The translations under genes were made by a program, and so were the position numbers. From Dillenia suffruticosa (taxonomy: Eukaryota > Streptophyta > Magnoliopsida > Dilleniales > Dilleniaceae), in NCBI GenBank assembly GCA_033439265.1, contig JAVTVX010000004.1:16195701-16259700 (forward strand): 64,000 bases of DNA, in the 5' to 3' direction. Within the stretch, counting starts at the first letter, position 1. Every line of letters begins with the position of its first letter. This document shows, piece by piece, positions 47,276-58,621 of this stretch. Below the pieces are notes generated by a model. It ran no database searches. It was not told the DNA's origin and saw nothing but the letters and a program-made list of their open reading frames with translations.

Positions 47276-47586
47276 TTTTTTGATAATTGAAGTGAAGCAT
47301 ATGTATAAACATTTAAGGAGATATGGATTGTGGGATATATAATCTTTTTTTTTTATCCTATTGTATCAATCATTCTATGAGATTATAATATTTAACTAAT
47401 TTCTTTATTTTCAAGTTTCTATCATTTCCTGACATTTTTTAATATTTTGACACACAGTATATTTCCCAACCCAGTTTTTCTTTTTTTTTCTCATTTGTAG
47501 ATATAAGATAGTTACTTATTATAATAATATGTGGTAATCGACTGATGAAGATAAGAGATGGTAATATTTCTTAACACTTGTACTAA

Positions 47587-48843
47587 CACTACAAGAAAAC
47601 ACGTTATTAGCGATGAAAAATTACCGATAGAAAAAAATCCATTGGTAATAGTGACGGATTTATGACGGATTAGCGTCAAACAGAATATCAAAAAATTTGT
47701 GACAAATTAGTGACGGAAATATTTCTGTTCCTAATCCGTCGCTGTAGTGGTCCATCGTAAAAAAAAATAAAGAAAAAAATTTTTAAACCTATCAGCGACA
47801 GATTATCGACGAAAATATTTTCACCGAAAATTTTTCTTTGCTAATCCGTTGATGTATTTGTGAAAGAAAAAAACTTTTAAAAAAAATATGTACGACCATT
47901 AGCGACGCATTACCAATGAAAATTTTAGTGATAGTAATTTTAGAGACAAATTATTAACGAAAATTTTACTGACGGATTAGCGATCAATTTTTTTCTTTTT
48001 AATTTTTAATTTATTTTTTATTTGTTTAATTTTTTATTTAACAATTTTATTTTTATTTTTATTTTATTTTGTACAAGAATAATATTATTTTATTTTTCTA
48101 AATTTTTTATTATTTTATTTTAAGCTAAAATTTTATTATTTTATTATTTTATAATAATATATCATCTTATATTATTTTCTTATTATTAAAAATTATGAGA
48201 TAAAGATAATAAATAAAAAAAAGATATGGTCAGATGACTACCTTTGGTGTGGTGGTTGTGTTGCTTAGATTATTTTACGTGTGTTGAGAATCGAATCACA
48301 CCGGAGGCATGGAGGCATTTTTCACAAATGAAAGTTGGCGGGCGAGCAGGGAGGGCTAGTGGGTGGGAACGCGTGTGCGGGGGGTTTGTAGGCACGGGCG
48401 GGCGAGTGGCATAGGAAAGGGTTGTACGCATGATAGCGCGTGGGCGGGTGAGGCATGTACAGGTCTGCGCGTGAGGCACAGGTAGGGAGCGTGTGCATGT
48501 GCATGAGGATTCTAGAATTAACAATGGAAAAAATCTGCCGTTGATATTGAATTATCAACGATGGAATTATTAACGACGGAAAAATGTTGTCGCTTATTTT
48601 TTTACATATTTTCTTCTATCAATGACGGATTAATAACAAATATTTTTAGCGATGAAAAAAATCTATCGCTAATCCGTCGCTGATATCAGCAACGGATAGT
48701 ATTCTGTCGATAAAAATTAGTGGTGTAGTTTTCAACGACAGATTTAGTGACAAAAAAAATCCGTTGCTAATACCCTTTAGCGACGGATTTTTTACTTTCA
48801 GCGATAAAAATTTCCATCGCTAAAAGTGTGTTTTCTAGTGGTG
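47587..48843. mobile_element. Non-autonomous CACTA element nested in the large CACTA
   Basis: 1257 bp with termini CACTACAAGAAAACAC and, inverted, CACCACTAGAAAACAC (14 of 16 bases match), flanked by TAA at 47584-47586 and 48844-48846. Subterminal motifs related to 'gcgacggatt' and 'aatccgtcgct' occur many times in both orientations, as in other plant CACTA families. No coding region is present. The reverse-strand open frames at 48270-48558 lie in a GC-rich central stretch and are not convincing. Its ends differ from the CACTACAAAA family around it, so another transposase presumably mobilised it. Confidence 0.86.
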
Positions 48844-48846
48844 TAA

Positions 48847-49515
48847 CCATCCATAAAACTTATAACATTTCCTCACATCTAAAGATATGTGTAATGTGGT
48901 AATCGATCATCACTAACATTTTTTAATCGTGTTGCGTAAGAATACCTCTTAGTAGTAAGTGACATTAGTAATAACTGACAAGTAAATGACGATAGTACTA
49001 ACTTACTAGTAAGTGACGGTTAAAGTACTAACATTTATTAGAGCTTGTGTGTGTCCGATGATAAAAACTTATAACATTTCCTAACATATGAAGATATGTG
49101 GTAATCGACCATAAATCATAGTAACATTTCTTAACATTTGTATAATCGAAGATACAAGTAATAACATTTCCAACATGTCATATGTCGTAACATGGTAGTA
49201 ACATAACCGACATAAATGGTAGTAACATGGTAACCGATGATAAAAATAGTAAGATTTCCCAATACTCAAAACCGATGATAAAAATAGCAATTTTTATTAA
49301 TACTTTTTAAACCGATGATAAAAGGCCAAATTCTACCAACACTTTCTAATTGTAACTATAAATATATGACATGCTCCAACGGTTACCAAAGGTGTCAGAA
49401 TACACCTATCCCGACTAATGTATTACCAACTAAAACCCTATCCATTGGAGAAAGTTTTGTCAACGGTTTTTGTAGATTTAGGAGACGGTTTTAGTCTGTT
49501 ACAATAACTCACTTG
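48847..49515. repeat. Right subterminal repeats of the large CACTA
   Basis: Repeated 'gtggtaatcgacc', 'gtaaccgatgataaaa' and 'taacatttcctaac'-type units. The same family of units is seen at 785-1170. The final ~100 bases match 1290-1381 closely, which ties the two CACTA copies together. 47276-47583, before the nested element, is AT-rich and also ends in such units. Confidence 0.65.
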
Positions 49516-49528
49516 TTTTGTAGTGAAT

Positions 49529-51850
49529 ATTTTAGGAGGTTTATTAATGAAATTGAGAATCAGTTAGACTTGAAAATAAAGTCTCTTAGAATCAATTGGG
49601 AGCACGAGTATTTGTCAGAATAATTTAGAGAGTTCTATTTCAAGAAAAGTATTACGAAACAGTTGACTATTTATGTTACTCTTTAATAGAATAGAGTAGC
49701 CAAGAGAATGAATAGGACTTTGTTGGATATTGTGAGATTTATGATGGCGTAGCCCAATTTATTTATCTTCCAATTGGGGAGATGTTTTATTGACTGTAGT
49801 CTTCGTTCTTGACCGTATCCCATTAAAGTCCACAATCAGTATCTCATTTAAGATTTGGACAGGGAGGCAATCTAATCTTAAATACTTGAGATCATAGCGT
49901 TGTGTCACGTATGCTCATGATTCCTCGAATCCACCCGACAAGTTAGACCCGCAAGAAAAGAAATGTATTTTTCTAAAATATTCATAACACTTCAAGGGGT
50001 ATGTATTTTTAGGTGAGCATACGGACAACACTATCACTGAGATTGAGTCTCGTGATACCACATTTTTTAAAAATAATTTCCTTAAAAGAGACGAAATCGA
50101 TCGGGACTTTACATTCTATGAGATGTATAAGTTTAGTAACTCAGTTGAGCCTTGTGGCAGGACCGAAAAAGCAAAAATCTATTATGGGTCTTAGTTCTAG
50201 TGGGAGCAATCCATCTAGAGGTGAATAGGTTCTCTCTCCTCGTAATAGTAGTCGAGGACGTATACCTAAACATCGCTTCCTAATTGAGAATGAGACCCTC
50301 GTTGTGACTTTTGAGAATGATGAGGAGCCTAAAGTGGTCCAAGAGGCTCTCAAAAGCCTCCGAAGGACCGTTGGTTGAATGTTATGGACGAAGAGAAAGA
50401 GTTGATGAGAATCAGTGGGGTTTGGGACCTAGTTAATTTGCCTAAAGGTAGAAAGACTATTGGGAACAAATGGATTCTCAAGATCAAGAGAAAGGCTGAT
50501 GAATCAATGAAGATGTATAAGGCACGTCTGGTAGCCAAAGGATTATACTCAGACTAAGTGTGTGGACTACTAGAAAACGTTTTTCTTAGTTGTCAAATTT
50601 ATCTTGATTTGTTTACTTTTAGTGATTGTCGCGAATAAGGATCTGGAATTACACCAAATAGATATAAAAACTATCTTCTTTAATGGAAGTTTGGATGAGA
50701 AGATCTACATAGAACAACCCTCTAGGTTCATTCTAAAAAGTTAGGAGGATTAGGTCTATCAATTTCGAAAGTCAATATATAGTCTTAAATAATTATTCAG
50801 GCAGTGGTATTTGAAATTTTACGAAGATGTGATATTTTATAGGTTTGTGATGATTGAGAAGAATCATTGCATATACCTAGTACATTCTACCGACTCATTT
50901 ATGATCATGTTCTTTTATGTGGATGACATTTTGTTGGTCGGGAACAACAGAGTATCCGATGACCATTAAAACATGGTTATTGTCGAGTTTTGATATGAAG
51001 GACATGGGTAGAGTTTAGTTCATTATCAAAATTAGGATCCATATGGATTGCTCGAAATGGGTGTTGCCTCTTTCATAAGAGTCCTACAGAAGGAAGGTTC
51101 TTAAACACTTCAAGATAAGCGATTGCGACCCGATAAATACTCTTAGCGCTAAGATAATGACCTAAGTCTTAACATATGTCATAAAACTCATGAATAAATA
51201 AGGGAGATGAGTAGATCTCTTATATCAGTGCAATAGGCAGTTTAGAATAAGCGATGAGACATACATGACCAGACATTTGTTTTGTAGTCGATCTGGTGAG
51301 TAGATATCAATTGAATCTTGGAAGGGGTTATTGGAGAGTAGTGAAAAGGATTATGAGATATCTCAAAAAAATTGTGAACCTTTCCTTATATTATGGATGA
51401 GGCAATTTGCGTCTCAATAGGTATTTAGATACCAACTAGGGTAACGATCTGAATGGACGTAAATAGATATCAGTTTTTACTGTCTTGCTCAATAATGGTG
51501 TTATATTTTAGAGAAATAAGAAACAAATTTGTGTATCTTTATCTATGATAGAGGCTGTATTTATGGCATATTTAGCGGCAGTTTAGGAGAATGTTTGGTT
51601 TTGGATGATTTAATGGCTGTGGCAAATAGTGGAAGGCCAGAGATGATTTATTATGATAATCAGGCTGTCATTGCTAACAATCAAGACCCTAAGTACACAG
51701 TAAAACCAAACATATTGATACCAGATACTACTTTGTAGATATATCATCGAGAAGGATATAGTGATGATTAAGTACACTTCTACACACAGTATGGTGGCCG
51801 ATCTCTTCACAAAACCTATTATGAGAAATTCCTTTATAGGACAAATCATT
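49529..51850 (+). pseudogene. Copia pol remnant: integrase (rest), RT, RNase H
   Basis: Integrase continues with NEIENQLDLKIKSLR (about 49546-49590), WEHEYLSE, then RVAKRMNRTLLDIVRFMM (near 49700), which holds the region of the catalytic glutamate in a changed form. RT starts near 50375 with KELMRISGVWDLVNLP, IGNKWILKIKRKAD and YKARLVAKG (50395-50545). Its catalytic FYVDDILLVG is intact at about 50913-50942. RNase H has KKQICVSLSMIEAVFMAYLAA (51520-51580) and the ADLFTK signature at 51797-51814. Numerous stops and frameshifts break all domains, so it cannot produce an active polyprotein. Confidence 0.82.
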
Positions 51851-51854
51851 GGGT

Positions 51855-52990
51855 TTACGTGTGTTTTGATATTTCTCACTATGTACTGAGTATGTTACTT
51901 ATTGTTTTATATATATGACATAAGTACTTTATTCAGTCATAAGTTTATTTGTTATAATTGTTTATTATCATATATTTTATAGTGTGTTATGATAAAAGAT
52001 ACGTTAGGCATGTATAGTCAATTCTCTCATACAAGTGACCACCTTCGACTTTGAGTGAGTGGGGATGAGACGTCTTTCAGTCGTAAAAGGCTTTGATACT
52101 GACCCTATTAGAGTATAAGTCGTCCTGATACGTGTTCAGAATGAGATCATATTCGATATGATCGACATGGACATACCCACATTCATATTGCCTGTGAGTA
52201 GCCAGTTTTGAGATCTCAGATATCATCCGTGTCTAGTGATATTGTCTTTAAAATACTATTTCTGAGATCTCTGAATAAAGTTTTATGTATAAACTGAATC
52301 TCATACATGTACAGTATTAGAGAAATATGACATATACACTTATAAGAAATGGAGAAATAATACTGTTGCACATGTTTCATATTGCGTGTGTTATGACGAC
52401 CATGTGATAGTGTGAAGTATTATTTAAGAGGACAGTATGATTATAATCTATATTCCTACTGTATAAAACCCGAGATCTATTATGCGGGATCTCGTGTACC
52501 CTTATTTCTTTCTGCTGTTTGTAAAAGTTTTGGTTTAGTATTTGCTATCTTAATCTATTTACCTATGGGCAGGAAGATAATTATACTTTAATAGCAGATT
52601 TAGGAAAACAACTAAATTGAGATTAGTTTGAGAAAAGGAAGATCAATCTGCATTATATCATTATGCAGTATTCACCTATTGATTTGTTATGTTAATCAAT
52701 GTTGAGATTTAAATATAATAGTGAATACACAGTTGAGCAAAAGATTGAAGATCATTTTCGATGAGAAAAGTGAGTCAATGGATGTAATTGCGTTGAGTTT
52801 GGGGTATAGTGAGTTTTTTTTAATACTAATAATGACTTTTCGGTCAAACTAACAGGTGTATTGAGAAATTTTTGTTTGCAGTTATACTCGTCAGTTATAC
52901 GACGTACAATCCTATATGAAAGTCTAGTAGAGTGGTGTGAAAAATAGCATGATTTGTGATCTTGTAACGGATATAAAATACCCTTATGTG
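51855..52990 (+). other. Spacer between copia RNase H and 3' LTR
   Basis: About 1.1 kb without convincing coding sequence, containing 'gagatctcagatatcatccg' and the related 'ctgagatctctga'. It is longer than usual for simple copia elements. It could be a lost additional ORF or an extended 3' UTR. Confidence 0.5.
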
Positions 52991-53001
52991 CAAGTGGGAA
53001 A

Positions 53002-53520
53002 TTTTGATAAATATGTTCATGGGGCATTTTATCACAAAGTAAAAAAAATATATATATTAAATTTTAAATATGGGAAGTTATCCCATGATCCCACGTGAGT
53101 TAACCTCTCATAAGATCTCTCTAATCTCTTCTACGTGAATTAACTTTTAGAGAATGAGAGTTTGAAAATAATTCAACTCTTTGCATAATATTGGTGAGTG
53201 TGTTAACCAAGAGTAATTGAAAATTGTCAAGAGAGATTAAGACATTTATGAAAAGTACATTCGAGGAATTGAGAAATTTTTGAGTAAGAAAATTTCTCTT
53301 ATCATATTGGATTTATCGGATTTTGAGTTAAAATCTCGTAAATCCATGATGGTGATTTGATTTTGTGATCATCATTCCGACTGAGAGTTTTGATTAAGAG
53401 ATTTCACACTTTACGATTCGGTTGATTTTTTGGAGATCTAAATATTGAAATATTTATATGAAAATTTCGAACTATTCGATTTTTCACATTTCCGCATGTG
53501 CATATAGAAAATAAATCAAA
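53002..53520 (+). repeat. 3' LTR of the old copia element
   Basis: A polypurine-like 'caagtgggaaa' at 52991-53001 precedes it. The last ~325 bases match the partial 5' LTR at 20028-20355. The start is uncertain by a few bases (TG at 53005), and the end is set by the limit of homology. Confidence 0.62.
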
Positions 53521-55900
53521 GAGGAACAATGGAGCACTTTGTAATTGCTAGTATTACATAGCATTGTCCACTTGCTGCTGAATGAAGAGCAAACTTGGGG
53601 GCTGCAACCATTGCAACAAGCAATTGCCAACCATTGCAGGGACAATTGTTAATTGTAATTGGAGTAAAAAATCAAATTGCTTATTGTATAGTATGGACAA
53701 CCTTGAGAGCGAAAGAGACCATGGATTACCTTGAGAATGAAAGAGACCATGTTTTGTATCAAGCTATGACAACATGATGGCTAATTAAACTAAAGACTAT
53801 ACTAGAGGAGAGAGTGAAGAAATCTTAGAGCTTTTGTTTATAAATTGTGTGATTTGAGTTGACATAATGTGAGTATTTATACATGAGAGATCTATATACA
53901 AATTGTATATTTACGAATGAATTGATGAGGACAAATTGAGGTAATTATGTTTTGATAATTTTTTTGACTTATGTTCAATCACCCGAGTCAATTATGCCGT
54001 CAGTCCTCATGCAATTAAGGAAACTGAGACAATTAAAATTAAAGATACATCTAGAGAAAGCAAAGACTAATGTTCTTGAGGATTCAAGTGTGTATTGCAT
54101 TTGATGTTGATGCCCTATTTTGTACCAATTCGAAACGTAGCAAATTAAATCAAGATAACCTGGATCAACATTATGAGCTATGAACATTTTTTGAAGAAAC
54201 TTTTTAAAACATTATTTTCTGATAGAATTAGGATACTTAAATCTTCTTTTAATAAAAATTCTTAAAACCTAGGACTTCTGGAATGGCGTTGTGAAAACCC
54301 ACATCTTGCGGTGGTTACTTAACCCAATTGTTTTTCCAAATTTTGGCGCCAAACAAATACATTGGATAAATAGATAGAATTAATAGATCGATATCAAGCT
54401 ATTCACATTTGAAGGTTTTGGATCTGATAATTTTCATTTTATAATTGAATTATTGAGAGGGTCGTTGATTTTGTTATGTTAAAACTCAAAATAGTTAGTG
54501 TTTATCTCCCTATTTTATTTTATTTTTTGGTTTTTTATAATTAGGTCATCGTCTGATATTAGAAATTTTGTCTCACTTAATTTAAATTGATCTGACTGTC
54601 AAAACTCATTTAAAAGAAACCACCCAACATCGTGGTGTTTACCTCCATATATGAATACAACAGAAAGATCAACGTAGTCCTCGTGATCCTTTTGCGGAGA
54701 TAGAGATGATATTAAAAAAGAAAGAGAAGGAATAAAACTTTTTGGACAGGCTTAGCCGGAAGGACCGAGTTTTAGTATGGGGAGCGGTCAAAAAGTTAAT
54801 TGGAAATCTTGAGATTCTTTTGCTTTACACGGAGACTCAGCTTTATGGGTTCAAACCCATTTCACATTATTAGCAATTAATGTCCCCAATAGAATATCCA
54901 GCTGAACGATGTGTAAAGGGCCGGCACCATTAAACTTAATTAAGATTATAAATTATTTCAATTATGAAAGAAATTATCAATTTGATTACAATTTTATTTT
55001 AATTATAAAATTGATTACTTTTTATCTAAAATTTTTAATTTACTTAAAAATTATTACAAATAATAAAAAAATAAATTGAGTCAAATTAAAATTTTTTTGA
55101 ACAACTTTGCGCAACCAAAATTTTCTCCTGACATTTTCATGTTCAATTCAATTATTTCTCCAAAAGTCTCTTAATTCCCCCTTCACACCCTCAAAATTTG
55201 TGCTTAGTAGACTTAAGACTAATTCTCTCCTTTGGTTTTTTTTTTTTTTTTACTAAATATCTGAATTATTTGATTAATCCAATATAAATATTATAGAATT
55301 TATTTTAGGAATTGATTTTCTCGATACATGATTTTTTTATTTTTAAAATTTAAATTTAAAATTTTAATTAAATAAATATAGTGTTAGATAACTGTACGCG
55401 GTATACTGATTCTCTCTCTTGTATATTGAGACTTTGGTGCTTCACTTTGCCTCTAGAATTGTTAAAAGAAATGATCAAAGACATTTCTCGAACCATCTTC
55501 CGTATATTCTCATAAAGGATGTTCACACTGAAAAGGACCTCTTTGGAACAAGCCCTATGCGCCCTTTTGCAGATCCCAATGTTCCAAAAGGCGAAAAAGA
55601 TAAGAGTCGGATGAAGCTTCTTGGTCTTACCTTTTGACACATGTAAAAGCTCGCTTCGCATTGTAACCTATTTGCATTTCCGAAAGGCAAAAATAAGATG
55701 GCTAATGATGGTCTCAGCTTAATCTCGACCCCAATGGATCATTCCAAATGTTATCTCTTACCAAAAATTCCATAACTAGATTTTTTTTTTTTTTTTTTTT
55801 AAGCTTTAGTTAATCATCACTTTCCACTTTAATATTAAGGATTTTTCTAGTTATATGCATGACCAAAGTGATATATATTTCGATTTTATCAAATAGCTAG
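53521..55900. other. Intergenic, no supported gene
   Basis: AT-rich. Local notes: a 'ttgagaatgaaagagaccatg' unit is repeated imperfectly at 53703-53750, and 'attgcaacaagcaattgccaaccattgcag' has short internal repeats. A 97-codon reverse open frame at 55661-55368 overlaps a 72-codon forward one; neither resembles a known family. T-runs lie at 55236-55252 and 55780-55800. Confidence 0.45.
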
Positions 55901-56087
55901 ATTTCATCAGCTATATTTCCCCCTCCTCTCTCTCTCGAGTCTGATAGAGGTGATTGCACGAAGAAGCTATTGTTCTTGTTCAGCGAATCAGAGGGCTCGA
56001 ATAGGAATAGAGGATAAGAATGTTTGGAAGTGGCTTGCGTCTTTGGGCTTGAGATTGTTGTTTGGCAGTAGTGCCTCGATCCCGGGT

Positions 56088-56580
56088 AGTGATATAATAA
56101 TTGATAATTTTAGTAATTAAAAGTTAGTTTTAATAGTTAAAAATTAGTTGTTGATTAAGTAGTTGGAAAATTAGTTAGTGGTTTGAAAATTAGTTAGGAA
56201 AATCAATATAAATAGATGGTATGAAAAATGAATTTGTATGGAGTAAATGAATTGTTTCTCGTTGCTCTCTCTTTCTACTTCTTCTCTCTAGCTCTGTCTC
56301 TATCAATCTCTTTCTTTCTCTCTCCTTCTTTCTCTCTCCTTCTTTCTTCTTATCTTTCTCTAACTTTCTCTATCTGTCTCTCTCTCTAACCCTTTGGGTT
56401 ATCCGTTTTCTTCTCCATGATTGACCACTTCAGACAGCCAGCCCACCCTCCAGCCTCCTTCAGTTAACTGCTTTCCCTTCCAGCCGACCGCCCTCCCTAG
56501 GTTCAAGACAGATCCCTCGTAAGGGCTCGAGCTTCACTTCTTGTGGGGCATTCGTTGTGTATTGATATTAATTTTCAAAA
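56088..56580 (+). mobile_element. Possible isolated copia-type LTR
   Basis: 'tgatataataattgataatt' is followed by repeated 'aaaattagtta' units, a TATA-like 'tataaatag' at 56210-56218 and a long CT-rich leader-like tract (56265-56395). This is the usual layout of a copia LTR promoter region. No target duplication or partner was found, so it could also be a gene promoter/leader remnant. Confidence 0.3.
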
Positions 56581-56599
56581 TCCCTTCTCACCTGGTTTC

Positions 56600-57670
56600 A
56601 GTGGAAACAAAATGCAAAAAAGGAAATGAATATAAAATGATATGAAAAACAATACTCTATAAAAATATAAAAAATAAAAATATAGATAAATATATAAATA
56701 TAAAAATATAAGAATTTTTATGCAAAAATTAATTATTTTATAAAATAATAAAATAGCTGTCTTTTATGTTAAAAATATAAAACGATTAAATATATAATTA
56801 TTAATCATAATATAAATAATATAAAAATAAAAGTTATAATTATAAATAAATAAATAATTTATTAAATATGGAAATGTGTGTATATAAAAAATATAAAAAT
56901 TTTTATATAAATATTAATTAATTTAACATATTGAAATTTTATTTTCAAAAATGAAAAAACATGAAAAAAAGTTAGTATTAACAAATCTTGGTACATAAAA
57001 ACTTTCCACCAATATAATCTATGAGTCGAATCAAGGTCTTCGTTGGAAGGTGACGGGATCTGTGGTTTTTGTTGACTTTCCAGGACTATTACTCGCCGAT
57101 GAGCGCGATGCCCTTCCATTAGTTGAAGGCTAGAGTTTAGATCTGTGGGATTTTTATTTTTTATTTTTTTTTCACAACGGTAATTGTTTGGTTTTATCTC
57201 ACTCGTCCTAAGGTATATTATAATTTACAAAACATGTGCCTTTGCTTTTCTTTTTCATTTTTCTTAAACAAAAGCACTTAGAATATTATATTTTAATCGT
57301 CATTTTAATTTTAATATATATATATATCCATCAATATCTACAGTGTAAATATATATTATAAAATTGTCTATCTCCCATAATTAAATTTTCTAATATTACA
57401 TTGATTAAAAAATTTCTTTTTTTACCTTTATCTATTTTATTAAACTCTTAAATATCTTTCTCTTTTATTATATACCTCTCTAAGATATTTGATTTTGTAT
57501 TTTTTAAAATTATCTATTTTGTCTCATACAATATATTCCTTTTTATATTTTTATATTTATTTATTAAAACTTTATGTATGTATTCCATGTAAAGGTCAAA
57601 ACTAGTGCTTGTAAATGGGAGTTGTATTACATAGGGAGAAACTTGATATCTTTATAAAGAAGAGTAAAAC
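56600..57670. other. AT-rich spacer downstream of the ERF gene
   Basis: Very AT-rich, dominated by 'aaaatataaa' runs at 56640-56860. No gene, repeat boundary or RNA was recognised. Confidence 0.5.
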
Positions 57671-57679
57671 GGTGTCAGG

Positions 57680-57685
57680 TTTATT
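57680..57685 (-). terminator. Candidate poly(A) signal of the ERF gene
   Basis: tttatt on the forward strand reads AATAAA on the gene's strand, about 130 bases after the stop codon. Confidence 0.45.
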
Positions 57686-57815
57686 ATTTTTATTGACTAA
57701 TTTAAGTTGATCATTCAATGCTTTCCATTCCAAAATATTTTAAGCAAATTGATTGAGAATTGCAACACTCTTGAATTATTCAAAAGATAGTGAGATAATA
57801 ATACCAAGTCCTTGG

Positions 57816-58453
57816 CTAGACATAAGAGCAAAGCTCAATAGACCCATCATCAAGCAATTCCTCAATCATCTGATCTACATGATCATCTGGAAGCACTCTA
57901 AAATTCTGGTTACTCTCCCCTTCACCTTCACTTTCAACCCAACTAGTCTGCAGCCGCGGCAAAACATTGTCAGCCTTCACATTTAGCCCACTAGCAACAT
58001 TGTCATTGCTCGATTCAATAGTTGAAGAACTTGCCATTTGGTGCTCTTTTATCATGCTTTTCTTGGATGCTTGAAGAGAGGCTAAGTGACATTTATGTAA
58101 CTTAGCTTTAAGAGTAGGAGACAGTAGCTTTGTGGTTGATGAAGATGGTTGAGAGGACTCATCCATGTAGGTGAAGTTGGTCTTGGCTTTAGGTCCACAC
58201 ATGAGTCTTGCTGCTTCGTCATAGGCCCGCGCAGCGTCCTCTGCCGTTTCAAAAGTGCCCAACCAAATTCTAGTCTTACTGTCGAGAGCGAAACGTTTCT
58301 TTTGGTTAAGCTTGGTGTTTCTCAGAGTTTTAATAAATGCAAAAAGGTGAAACACGAAGAGTGAACTTACAGTAAGGGATGGCGAATTTCGGAGACCCAA
58401 GAACCCCAATGCCTCTGTCTAACGCCTCGATACCGTTGCTGACCACTTGCCAT
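57816..58453 (-). CDS. ERF003: AP2/ERF transcription factor, ERF003-like (group V)
   Basis: A nuclear DNA-binding transcription factor of the AP2/ERF family. It has two exons: 58453-58371 (83 bp) and 58278-57816 (463 bp), with a 92-bp intron using GTAAGT and ACAG. The spliced protein is 181 residues. The single AP2 domain spans about residues 7-65: [21 protein letters not shown], with the intron right after it, then [20 protein letters not shown] and AKTNF. The WLG element and the Ala/Asp pair that mark ERF rather than DREB proteins are present. The C-terminus keeps the ERF003 signature [15 protein letters not shown], an acidic hydrophobic tail, plus [11 protein letters not shown] in the middle. 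The intron inside the AP2 region is typical of group V (which also includes SHINE/WIN1). No frame damage is seen. The start was chosen because MASGQQ precedes the domain at the usual distance. Confidence 0.93.
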
Positions 58454-58593
58454 CTTGTGGAATTTCAAGACGAGAAAAGCTAAACGTTTTGCTGGGCACT
58501 GATGCTTAAAGGTGCTTGTAGAAATGTCTACTAGAGGCGAGGCCAAGTAAGCAGTATGGTTGTTTGGAGCCAAGAAGAATGATGGGGTTTATG

Positions 58594-58605
58594 CATATAT
58601 ATATG
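58594..58605 (-). promoter_or_regulatory. TATA box of the ERF gene
   Basis: 'atatatatatg' lies about 145 bases upstream of the ATG on the gene's strand, a normal distance for a plant promoter with a ~110-base leader. Confidence 0.55.
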
Positions 58606-58621
58606 CCCTTCACTTTTCTTG

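Larger units (their letters stand above)
22984..49525 (+). mobile_element. Large CACTA (En/Spm) transposon with gene cargo
   Basis: 26,542 bp between CACTACAAAA at 22984-22993 and its exact inverted copy ttttgtagtg at 49516-49525, flanked by AAT on both sides. Integrase coding sequence of the host copia element reads continuously across the insertion once one AAT is discounted, which independently proves both ends. Internal content: a solo gypsy LTR (nested), a reverse-strand Ulp1-like gene, two paralogous transposon ORFs, TNP2-type and Transposase_24-type genes, three GC-rich islands and a nested small CACTA. Without the two nested insertions it is about 22.3 kb. All its genes carry stops or frame breaks. 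Confidence 0.9.
49526..53520 (+). mobile_element. Old Ty1/copia element, 3' part
   Basis: Resumes the integrase cut at 22983 and continues through RT and RNase H to a polypurine tract and 3' LTR. Together with 20028-22983 it makes up one copia element of about 6.9 kb. Confidence 0.82.

Noticed and set aside
48270-48558. Reverse-strand Cys/Thr/Pro-rich open frames inside the small CACTA
   Set aside because: A GC-rich non-coding centre of a non-autonomous element; two overlapping frames are open with no homology.
55368-55661. 97-codon reverse-strand open frame
   Set aside because: Single short frame, overlapped by an opposite-strand frame, no family match, no visible promoter or splice support.
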